From positions 28,426,501 through 28,490,500 of the forward strand of contig OY756957.1 in the NCBI GenBank assembly GCA_963580455.1: a DNA stretch of 64,000 bases, given 5' to 3'. This document shows, in pieces, positions 35,301 through 45,400 of the stretch. Made by a program: the position numbers and the translations under genes. Each line of letters opens with the position of its first letter. The stretch's first letter is position 1. Source of the DNA: Euonymus europaeus. Lineage: Eukaryota; Streptophyta; Magnoliopsida; Celastrales; Celastraceae. Under the pieces are notes generated by a model. It made no database searches and was not told the DNA's origin. It saw only the letters and a list, made by a program, of their open reading frames with translations.

Positions 35301-38055
35301 GCTAAAAGCCCTAGCAAGCGAATACCACACAAGAATGACAATGAAAGCAAATCATGAAACACTCGTTAACTACAAACCCATGATCAATGCATGAAGACAT
35401 GCTGATAAAAGAACATCGCATATCTGGTTCTGAAATTTTTTACAAATATTTGTTGCAAAAATTTGTGAAAATAAATTATTTTTTGGAAATTTTTGTCTAG
35501 CAGACTGAACCCCAATATTAGTGCCACATAAATCTAAGGAAATATGAGAACTAGTGCCGTTAAGTTTTTCAGCCACATAACAGTCTGTCTGCCAATAACT
35601 AATTCCCAATTTGCAGGAGACACTATGGATTAAACTGTAATTTAACCCCATACATGAAAAAACAAAAAACAAAAAAGGACAAATCCAGACAACTACTTTA
35701 TCTTATCATTTCAATCCTCACAGGCTCACATCATTGAGGATGAGCCCTATTATCCTAAAACAGCCAAAGCCCATGTCAAAAACTTTGGGATGACACGCGT
35801 TAATAACTGATCATGCAACAAATGACAATGCACAGAAAAATAAAAACATTTAGCAAAAATAATACAAATCTTGCTTACCAAAACTCGATTAATTGAACAG
35901 CGGTTTTTGTTTAAAGATGTGTGCACAAATTTTGCAGCAAAGCTTGTAGATGGGTTATCTGAATAAGCAGCAGCTGGCAGCATCTGCACGAGAAGTGAGA
36001 ATATTTCTTATCAGGGGTGTAACGTTGATTTGTATACCAATTAGTCCACTCAAACATGTTCCATATTAAAATAAAAGACAGGATGAAAACAGATATGTAA
36101 TGTCACTGACATCAATTGCTGCTGCCTGGGTAGGCTGCAATATTGTCCTGTCTCTTGAATCTCGCTGCCACATACGAGCCTATGCAAAAATTGGTAAAAA
36201 TCAAAAGTTGTATAAGCTTAAACTTCAAACAGAAATAATAAGAGAACAATTGACATGTCCTAAGTGGGTAGAATATCAACAGGAATTTTCAGTATTTAAA
36301 GGCTTCCATAGGCATTACACATTATTTCATAACATTTCCACATAGACTGATAGACAAATGCGTGAAAGCATTCTATTGAATTGGGAGAGACAATTTTGTT
36401 TTTACAAATACTATAAATCTTGTTTAAATGATAGTGATATTTGAGTACAGATTTTTCCTGAAAGTAAGACTAAGAGTATAGACAATGATGAGAGTTATGT
36501 ATTGATAAGGGCATCAGTTGCCAATATCACCAAAACCCCTTTACATATCACTTTTGACTTTTGAAGTATACCTTCATTTCTTCCACACTTGCGAAACTTC
36601 AGTCCATCACATCCACTCCCATTTCAGAAAGATCTGGAGCCATAGAAAAGCCAGTAAGAGCCTAGTTCCTTATATCCATTCCCTATCCTAGTTACTGTTG
36701 AAAAGAGGCTCTTTCAGGAAGTTAATCATGGCTACCACCTCGGCATAGGCATTTAATAAGTGACGGCTATCAAAGCTCTGGTTGTGCTAATATATTAGCA
36801 TTTAAGGCTTCTGTATCAATTTCTTATGGAAAATTGGATTGTGGTTGTAGCCTTTATGGCATGTAAAAACTAAGTTTTTGAGATGGGTTGAGGCACTTTT
36901 ATTTTAGGAAACTTTATCAGGTTCATGCAGAATTATATTCACATTCAAGTACTCAGGATATGTGTTTGACCACCAGCTGTATATACTTCAAGTGCAAGCA
37001 ACAGAGATCTCAGTTCCAAAGGTGTTTAAACCAGTTTAACAACAAGCTGCGGGGTATTCTATTTTAAGGGCATTTAAAGCTAGCTGATACGCAAGCCTCA
37101 TAAATCTCCACCACATGTATTTTACTTTTTTTTTCCTTTTCAAGTAGGAAATGTATGAAGCATATACAAAACATATTTAAACAATGCAAATAATTGTTGT
37201 ATGGGATGATAACTCAAATGACTAAGCCAATCATCACATTACCATCTCCATTAGTAGGTTCCCGATATAGCACAAACTAAAAAATGGATCAATCAAAGTT
37301 ACAAGGAAAACTGATGCCACCCGAACAATGACTAAAAATTGATCACACGAGGTGTGTGATAGAATAAAACCAAAGAAGAGAATAATAAAGAGGGAAAAGG
37401 AGAGAAGAACTGAGAAAATGAGATAAGCTAAGATCAAGCAAGTAGGATAGGAAAGAGAGGCCTTGCAATTAAATTAGAGACACTTGATTTTTTGCCATAA
37501 ACCTTATCACAACACATTAAGAGCAAGCTACCTACGCATTTATAAATAAATTTATTCTTTTTGAAAGAAGATCCTATATGAATGACTTGCCTGTACATAT
37601 TTCACGACGGGGCTGGTATAATCAACTGCCCTCCTTTGAGTGAGCTTCCTCATTCTTTTTGCGGCAAAATTGTCTCCATGAGCTACAACAACAATTAATT
37701 GAATGACAAGCGAATTGTTAACAACCACCACTTAATCCAAACATGAAGAAAATGCATCATGAGGGTATTTTTCCCCTCGATATTATCAAAATAGATATGA
37801 CCCTCGGATCAAATCTCAATTATTATCTAACCAATGAATTTCAATAATACCGTCGTAAGGAGCAGGGGCGGGAGGATGCTGAAATTCCGGATTAATATTA
37901 GTAGAAGAAGCAGAGGATTGTCTCATCATTGGCGGAGGCGGCAGTGTTGGTCCCCTTGGAAAGTCCATACCCAGGGGTTGATGCTGCAGCAGTGGCTGTG
38001 GTGGCTGCGGCTGCGGCGCTTGCTGCTGTTGCTGTTGAGGATCACCGTACATCAT
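26375..38055 (-). CDS. FY: FY / WDR33 / Pfs2-type WD40 polyadenylation factor
   Basis: Eighteen exons on the minus strand: 38055-37851, 37682-37591, 36179-36111, 35983-35879, 35220-35125, 34946-34864, 34767-34696, 34622-34525, 33458-33399, 33323-33263, 33179-33092, 32950-32887, 32358-32280, 31678-31589, 31412-31324, 31016-30517, 29718-29470 and 26452-26375. They give 536 residues. After a Gln/Pro-rich N-terminus ([12 protein letters not shown]) comes a conserved [18 protein letters not shown] segment, then seven WD40 repeats (about residues 145-400; e.g. [36 protein letters not shown]). A Met/Pro-rich tail follows, with [10 protein letters not shown] and a final [14 protein letters not shown] is a CPSF subunit that, in Arabidopsis, binds the FCA WW domain through PPLP motifs and promotes flowering. 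Intron 2 has a GC donor; intron 17 is 3 kb. Shorter than Arabidopsis FY because of the tail. Confidence 0.94.
28320..28665 (+). mobile_element. Degenerate 3' end of an RTE-type LINE in FY intron 17
   Basis: Near 28336-28420 one plus-strand frame gives [18 protein letters not shown], a stop, then ENRSRWF, resembling the reverse-transcriptase C-terminal region of plant RTE-clade LINEs (RxRIG...ENRLRWFGH). It ends at 28604-28665 with GTGTAGCCAATCCCAAATGG, TCGGGGATAGAGGCTTGATG and a GAT-rich tail. This closely resembles the GTAGCCGACCCCAAATAG...GGCTT 3' terminus shared by RTE LINEs and Au SINEs. It is antisense to FY and full of stops. Confidence 0.6.
29206..29240 (+). repeat. GGA trinucleotide microsatellite in FY intron 17
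   Basis: A run of about nine GGA units followed by a G-rich end. It is noncoding and about 230 bp from exon 17 on the downstream (intron) side. Confidence 0.85.
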
Positions 38056-40211
38056 TGTAACACCCTCCGAATATCAATGCGAGAATGAGAGGCGAAATTG
38101 AGAAGCCCCAATTGTAGGGCTGGGGAGAGCAATTACAAACCCTAAACCCCGGATTTCGAGCTAGGGGGTAAGACTTGACAAAAAGCTTCAGTTCAGAGCA
38201 AACCCCTTTTTTATGTACAGTTCGGATATAGACGTTACATTATAGTATTTGGGCTTCTAATATGAGGCCCAATAACAAATGAGACACAGCCCAAATGCAA
38301 AAAATAGGAAGAAATGACCCCTTAGTTTTTCGAAGATACCATATATACTATTAATTAGTTCAATTTTGTCCCCCTTACTTATTTAAAATTACCTTATTGC
38401 TAGTCATTCTTTCAATTTTGCCCCTATTTAAAACATATTTTTTTCAAATCCATCTCTAATAAACTTCTTTTATTACAAATTCATTAAACTTCAATCTACA
38501 AAATCCACAGACCTTGAAGGACTAAACACCATTTAACTTTGCTCATGCACATAATCCATAAAATTCAAAGATTTAAATCCACTTAACTTTGTTCAATTGC
38601 ATAAGTCTCTCTATCTATCGACTCATCACATAAAAATATTTTAAAATGACATGTATTAAGTTCATGCCTTATGTGATGTCCAAATTATGAATAAATTATG
38701 TCAACGATATTTTACAATACTTTTTTTATATAAATGGTCTTATTTTTCTCTCCTTTTTCGATGAAGTTGTCCTTAATCTGTGCAAATATTTATTTTAAGG
38801 GGAAAGTTAGGGTTTGCACCCTATGCTTTCAATAAAGTATCAATTTGCACATTATACTTTGAAATGTATCAAATCGCACGTCGAATTTTTATTTTGGTAT
38901 ACCGTTACATAATCCGTTCAAATGCCGTCTATTTTTATTGATTTAGCACCTTTATGTTGTTCGTATACCACTTAAATTTTGACAAATGACAATTTGCACA
39001 TTGTAATTTGGATCGAAATTCACCTGAATTTACAAAAATAGATAATAACACAACATCAATCAGTCGAAATAAAAAACATTTGGATGGAAGATGTAACGCT
39101 ATACGAAAATGAAAATTCGAGGTGCGATTTGATACGTTTCAAAGTAAAAGATGTAAATTGATAATTTCTTTAAAATAAAAAGTGCAAACCCTAACTTCTT
39201 CCTTTCATTTAGTTCTCCTTTTTATTTAGAATTTTGGATGCGCCATCCTCTGTTAATGAGGATTACAGCAGCCTAAATATGGCTGGTTCCTAATCTTTCG
39301 TTGATTATGGACTGTTTCACACAGTTTTCATTATTTTATTTTAATTAACATCTAACAATCAATCAATAAAAGCATAACAATAATCCACGTGACCAGGTAG
39401 TTTCATACTTTCATTATATGTCATGAGTACGAGCGATAATTTTTTTTAATTATTTATTTTTTATAATATTGATATCATGTTAAGTTATTATAATAATTTA
39501 GATAAAATAGATAAATTTTGCATATTATTTTTTCATTTATTCTCTCTCAAAAATAATATATTAAATAAAGAAAATTAATAAATTTTAACGTTAATGCTTC
39601 GAATCCTTTCCAACATCTCTTTTAAAGAAGTATTAAGTCAGATGCTCTTATACATCAACATCTACTCTAAAGAGATCGTAAGTCAGATACTCTTACACAT
39701 CAACAAAACATATAATCACATGATTAAAAACGAACATTAACAAAACATATCAAATCATTAAAAACAGACATCTGTTATTCACTATCCGCTAAAAACTACC
39801 ATTCCATTCGGCCAACCCACCCAATTCCAAACCGCGTTGGCGGTGAGGTTTGGCATATTTTTCAAACAAACAATGAAGTTTCTCTCTCTATGAACTTTCA
39901 AAGTTCTTGACTTCCATTCCACGCCTCCAAAAGCCAGCTCCTGCACATTTTCTCCAACAGAAACAACCACAACACCAACCTAAAAAGCCGACCCGGATCG
40001 TCAGGTTTTGCCTTTCTTCTCCAGCTTAATTGTTAACGAGAAACCCCCTTTACAGCTCTAGAGAAGATATTCTCGGAACTTCGCTTTCTGGTCATTTCTT
40101 GCCCCAAATTGAAACGTCAAATCAAGATTGTGAATTTCTCAGTATTGGTTGATCGGAACCCCAAAGAAACACCTGATTCTTTGATTTTCGCACAGTTTGT
40201 TATCCGGGCCG
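38056..40211. other. Divergent intergenic region between FY and the glutaredoxin gene
   Basis: The two genes point away from each other. The FY 5' leader probably reaches to about 38200 and the glutaredoxin leader starts somewhere after 39980. Between them are a fold-back element (38800-39208) and a short imperfect direct duplication at 39608-39706 (two copies of a CTCTTAACACATCAACA-like unit beside TAAGTCAGAT). I see no gene. Confidence 0.55.
38800..39208. mobile_element. Fold-back (MITE-like) element with arms of about 110 bp
   Basis: The left arm starts GGAAAGTTAGGGTTTGCACC and continues through ACTTTGAAATGTATCAAATC, GCAC and TCGAATTTTTATTTTGGTAT. The reverse complement of the right arm reads GGAAGAAGTTAGGGTTTGCAC and continues through ACTTTGAAACGTATCAAATC, GCAC and TCGAATTTTCATTTTCGTAT. 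The arms are about 85-90 percent alike, with about 180 bp between. No coding sequence. A clear target duplication could not be fixed, so the superfamily is unknown. Confidence 0.75.
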
Positions 40212-40997
40212 ATGGCAGAATCTGGAAATAAGTCGGAATTAGGGACCAAATTCAAATTATCATCCTTCTTCAACCGATCTCTTGCTATGCAATCGACACC
40301 GAAACCGCAGCCATTTACTCTCGAACGGGCTGCTTCCATCTCCAAATTCTACAACTCGTATGAATCCGTCAAAGGTAAGGTCAAAAGGCTCGCCACTTTA
40401 TTTGATTCCCCAAAATCTGCGAAAGACGAGTCAAATGAATTGCAAGTTCAATCACAATCTAAGCTAAAGTCATGTAAATCGATGGGACCAGTCAGTTCTA
40501 TATCAGCTAGCTTCAATAATCGTTCATCAATTCATTTACCGGGTACTGAGGATCGAATTGTGGTGTATTTGACTAGTTTAAGGGGAATCAGAAGGACTTA
40601 TGAGGATTGCTATGCTGTGATGATGATTTTCAGAGGATTTAGGGTTTGGGTTGATGATCGCGATATTTCCATGGATTCAGCTTACAGATTGGAGCTGCAG
40701 TGTGTTTTGGGAGAAAAGAATGCTAGTTTGCCACAAGTGTTTATTAGGGGTAAGCATGTGGGTGGTGCTGATGCAATCAAACAAATGTTTGAGACTGGTG
40801 AATTGGCCAAAATTCTCGAAGGGTTCCCGGTGAAGAAACCTGGTTTTGTGTGTGAGTCTTGTGGGGATGTAAGGTTCGTGCCATGTGGGAATTGCAGTGG
40901 AAGTAGGAAGGTGTTTGATGAAGATGAAGGGGTGCTCAAGAGGTGTTTGGAGTGCAATGAAAATGGCTTGAGCAGGTGCCCGGATTGCTGCGATTGA
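40212..40997 (+). CDS. Glutaredoxin-domain protein with C-terminal cysteine-rich zinc-finger-like region
   Basis: A single exon of 261 residues. The start is the ATG at 40212; the frame has no earlier ATG. Residues 1-110 form a basic, Ser-rich, poorly ordered N-terminus (TLERAASISKFYNSYESVKG). Residues about 114-210 form a glutaredoxin fold (DRIVVYLTSLRGIRRTYEDC, LPQVFIRGKHVGGADAIKQM). Residues about 215-261 carry four CxxC pairs (CESC, CGNC, CLEC, CPDC), likely binding zinc. The usual glutaredoxin CPYC or CxxS site is replaced: the corresponding loop reads SLRGIRRTYEDC with no cysteine at the catalytic position. This is the At5g39865/At3g57070 class of plant proteins, for which redox catalysis is doubtful; target-binding or Fe-S roles are speculative. 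Confidence 0.92.
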   Translation: MAESGNKSELGTKFKLSSFFNRSLAMQSTPKPQPFTLERAASISKFYNSYESVKGKVKRLATLFDSPKSAKDESNELQVQSQSKLKSCKSMGPVSSISASFNNRSSIHLPGTEDRIVVYLTSLRGIRRTYEDCYAVMMIFRGFRVWVDDRDISMDSAYRLELQCVLGEKNASLPQVFIRGKHVGGADAIKQMFETGELAKILEGFPVKKPGFVCESCGDVRFVPCGNCSGSRKVFDEDEGVLKRCLECNENGLSRCPDCCD

Positions 40998-42463
40998 TCT
41001 TAAACACTCACTTCTGGTGCGTGGTTATTATCTTTATTGGTTTTTCATAACCATAATTCATCAATATGGTTAAGAACTTTTGGAATTCAAAAGTTCATGG
41101 GGTTTTATTTTGTGATTGTTCATGCATCAGTGAGGGAACTGACGCTCTGTTGTTATAATGAAGGTTGTTCATGAAAAATAATAGTGTATGCCATCAGGAA
41201 GCCAAAATGGTTTGGTTATTCTTGTTGTATATCCTTAAAGGGAGCTTGTTTCTCTCTTCTTAGAATGTAAATATTTATTGATACTTGATTTCAAAAGGAC
41301 TTGTATATGTTGCAATGTATGCTTGATGATGAGAATGGAGTTTGTCTAATTACCTAACTCCATGTTCTTGAATTCCTTTTGGTGCCTGAAGTATAATTTT
41401 CTTGATTAGATGATTTATTTGTTTATTTTTTTATTTTGTGGTATTCACATGTTTTCAATATTTGGTCTGTTTGTGAGCTTTTCATCGTCGAGAACTGAAG
41501 TTTACTATCATTTAAAGAGTAGTTCTTTTGCTGAATGTTCATTTTATGCCAGAGGAATTCATAATAGATGAATTTTCTTGTGTAAAATTAGATCCGGCTA
41601 GTTTTGTGGAGAGGAAGTACTTCCTCCTAATTTTCAGTCTCATTGACAGAACTTTTACGGAGGATAAGATGTATGTTTGATATTTTAGTCTGAATGTATA
41701 TGCAATGGTTGGAACATCGATCTCAGCACACGAGAGATGAGTTGTCGCTGTTGGAGCTTTAAGTGATTTTGGTATGTCAATTTCTTTTTGATAGCCTTTA
41801 GGAATTTATAGGTGCTTCACATAACTTCTTTATCCCTTTTATAACTTTTTGAAATCAAAAGAGGCTTCACGTCCTGTTACATTCATTCTTTTGATTGAAT
41901 TGAATGGTGGAAGTTTGATTTAGTGCAAATGCTTGTAGGGTGTGATGTTTTCTGAAACAGTTTTAATTCCTCATCAGCACCGATGTTGTTGCAACAGTTG
42001 GGTAAGGATGCATGAACAATGGTATGGCCTGTCTCTTTTCAATGTTTTGCCTCAAAAGCTTGCTAATTTTGCTTTTTTGGTAGTTGGTACATCACAACCT
42101 CCTTGAACTGTAATTGAAAATAGTCTTCAGAACCCAACTCTCTTCAGATACCAAAGACTGCCATTGTCATTACCATAGCATGTAACAATGTTAGGCTCAA
42201 TAAGTGCAAAATGAAATGAGATGTTTTTCATAGTTTCCATTTATTAACTAATCAAAATACAACTGCCATGGAAGAGGAAGAAGAGGAAGAGGAGGAGGAG
42301 AAGGAGGAGGAACATGGAAGAAAGAACAAAATAAATTACAGAGTTCATACTGAAACAAGGACTACTAACAACCATCTGAGACTGAGCACGGAAGAAGGTT
42401 TTTTCAGAACAGTAACATCATGTTCAATCAGTTATGTTTTCACAACGTCTCTATGCCAAACAG
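40998..42463. other. Convergent 3' flanks of the glutaredoxin and AGD genes
   Basis: The glutaredoxin 3' UTR probably extends a few hundred bases, and the AGD 3' UTR occupies the right end. A GAA/GAG-rich low-complexity run lies at 42268-42312. No other feature was seen. Confidence 0.55.
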
Positions 42464-45400
42464 TTATTGAGTAATGGGAACACATTCAAGCTCAATCTCT
42501 AGCACTCCCCTTTCAACATTTTGTAGACTAAGACTGATCTCTTGTTTCACAGTCCCATCTAGTAGGGTGATTATACCATCTTTAACAAGTGTGTTATCCT
42601 TGCTTGCTACCCACTTCCCTAGTTGCATCGACTCGTTGATATCTGATCTCTCATAAGCTCTGGCAGCTGCAACAAGGGGTTGAACGTCAATCTCGGCTTC
42701 CCCCATAAAGTCATCGGTTGAGAATGTATCCTTATCATAAACAAGCTGCATAGACAACAAACAGAAGTTTTAAGAATCATCATCAAAAAACCAAAATTAA
42801 TTTGGAATTTAAGGATATACAGGAAGCTCCAATCAACACTTCAAAAGAAAATGGAACCTAAATGTGTTACAACTGAATAAGTAAAGCACACTTGAGCATT
42901 TAGCAGCAGTAGGCTTACAATGGACCAAATGTGTTACAATAACTTATGCTTCAGTCACACCAAATTAAAATGCTCACAAATAACTGGTCTTACTAGATTA
43001 TTAAAAGATAGGTAAAGGTAAGTCACTTCTGTGCACAAAACCCCTGCAATGGGCGGGATAAAGGACAGACAGAATGTTACAAATTTTATCTCCATTTAAT
43101 ACGCGGATAATATGTGGAGAGATTGTTTTTAGAAATTGAACCCGTGACCTTTAGGGTGCACCCCTGAAACTCTACTAGTGGGCCACGCCCATGTTCACCT
43201 GTAGATCATCAAAAGATAACAGAAAAAAGTAAAAAATAACTGGGCTTACTATTTTTAGAGGGGGAATATGATCTGGAATCGACAACATTAGACTTTCATT
43301 CCAGACTGGATTCAAGTTATTCTTTATGACTCGTGTCTTCACTGACTGCAACGGTAATCATTTGGTATTACATCACTGACATTATTAACGATGAAGTTCA
43401 AATAAGAAGAAAAAAAAACATAGGCAAATATGAAAAGATGATGCCTGGGAGTTCACAAGGGGAAGAAAGTTACCTGATGACCCAGTGCAAGAATGACATA
43501 CGGATCGCTGGTCATCACATCTCGAACTGCAAGGTTGGTGCCTTTGACCACATTGACCTTAATCAATCCAATAAATTCAACCATACCTAACTATAAACAG
43601 CATGTTGAAAGCGACAAGGTTCAGTGACATCAAACTGAATAGTGAACTTGCAGCGCACTATTTTACATTCTTTCCCCTTTTATATGAAAGAGGAAGGAGC
43701 AAGTCAGTATTTGGAAAAACAAATCATGACGAGAGTTATTAGCTCGCTATTTTGTTATAGCCTTCCTCAATGGCATACCTTTTTGTTGCTCATTGGAAAC
43801 ACAAAAGGAAATATCATATTTCTAGGCCCCAGGATTCTTTGGCTTATCCTCTGTGTGTATTCAACATACAATATTTCTGTGCAGTTCATTATATGTATAA
43901 AGGTTCCTCCCTAACTGATATTTGGGTTGAGAATCCACACACCCACACCCATAACACTCGTAAACATATTTATTTACCCCATAGAAGCATCTTTATCCTG
44001 AGAAAAAGGTAAATTGATTCACTCTTGCCAATGTGCTTGGCAATATTTTAAAATTTTGTGATTTTGACAAAATATATCAAGAAGCCGATTCAAAATCCAG
44101 TAACAAACTTAAATGGCAGATTAATTTAGCATTAGCCAAACAGAAATGAATACCGATGAATTGCTCTTCTTGGTGTTCTTGTGCTCGGCATCTTTTCTTC
44201 CCCAGCTGTTACGAAATGCATGCCCAACGCGATTTCTGGTTGGTTGTTTGTCATAGTGTCTCTTGCCTTGACAAGAGTTAGAGCTTGAGGAACTACCACT
44301 GGAGGATGTTGCACTTCTATGAGGAGCAGGAAAGGGGCAGCTCATACTTTGTTCAGGGTGGTTCAAAAATTCTAGCAACTCATATTTTCTCCTGACAATT
44401 CAAAAAGTAATAGCAAGATTTAGAACAAAGTGGGTCTCTTCTAGGAATGCACTAGAAGTGTCGTGAAAGAAAATACCTAATGAAATCAGTGCGGTCCTCT
44501 GCAGAGGAATCTGGTTTGGGTTTTCTGACTTCATCTGGAACATAAGCTTCGTACTTTTTGTTTGCCACCATATTGCCACCCAAATCCATCAATGCATCTA
44601 CTTGTTCATCTGTCCACTCATCGAGCTTAACAGATAAAACCTGTCATGATTTGCATGAAGTTAGAGCATCCACTAACAAAATAGTCACGGAAGGAGGGCG
44701 GAGAGACCAGCACACCTATGCTGGACAAAAGAAATTAAATTTTGATTTAGATCAATTTGAAAACGACCTGGATACCAATGACCAGGAAGTTAGTCGATAC
44801 AAAATGTTAATCATCCAATGACTTCCTCCACCCTACAAATCAAAGTATCAAACTAGTATCTTGTTACTATTTCCTTGCATAACACTTCAACAATCAAATT
44901 TTTATAGATGTTTTTCAATCTATAATGATGTTGTCTGCCTGGGTCTCCCTCGAAGAAACTTTTTATAATTACAATGTGATTCATATGATCATGCCCTGAT
45001 TATGTATATTCTCCATGAGAGAGTCTGAAGCAGGAAAATTTGCCAAAAAAAATACTACAATGGGGAAATTTTTGGGTCACAATGCTGAGAAGTGAGAAGA
45101 AATTTTTAGATGGAAACTCGTTCCACACTACTTTCCTCAGCCCCATTTCATAGTAGATTACCACACCGCTGCCAACAGGTCTAGAATGTTATTGGTAACT
45201 TCTTCACAGTTCACACTGCAAAGAGAACACAATGTAAGGCCAGACAACACTCCTGAGCGATGTATATTATTAAATTATTTCATCAGTTTTTCCCCTTTTT
45301 TCATACTCGTGTCTTGAACCCCTCATTATTTATATTCTTATTTCCTTACTTGGAGAATTTTTCCTTCAATTAAATCTGAATCGTCCATGGTTGCAGAGGA

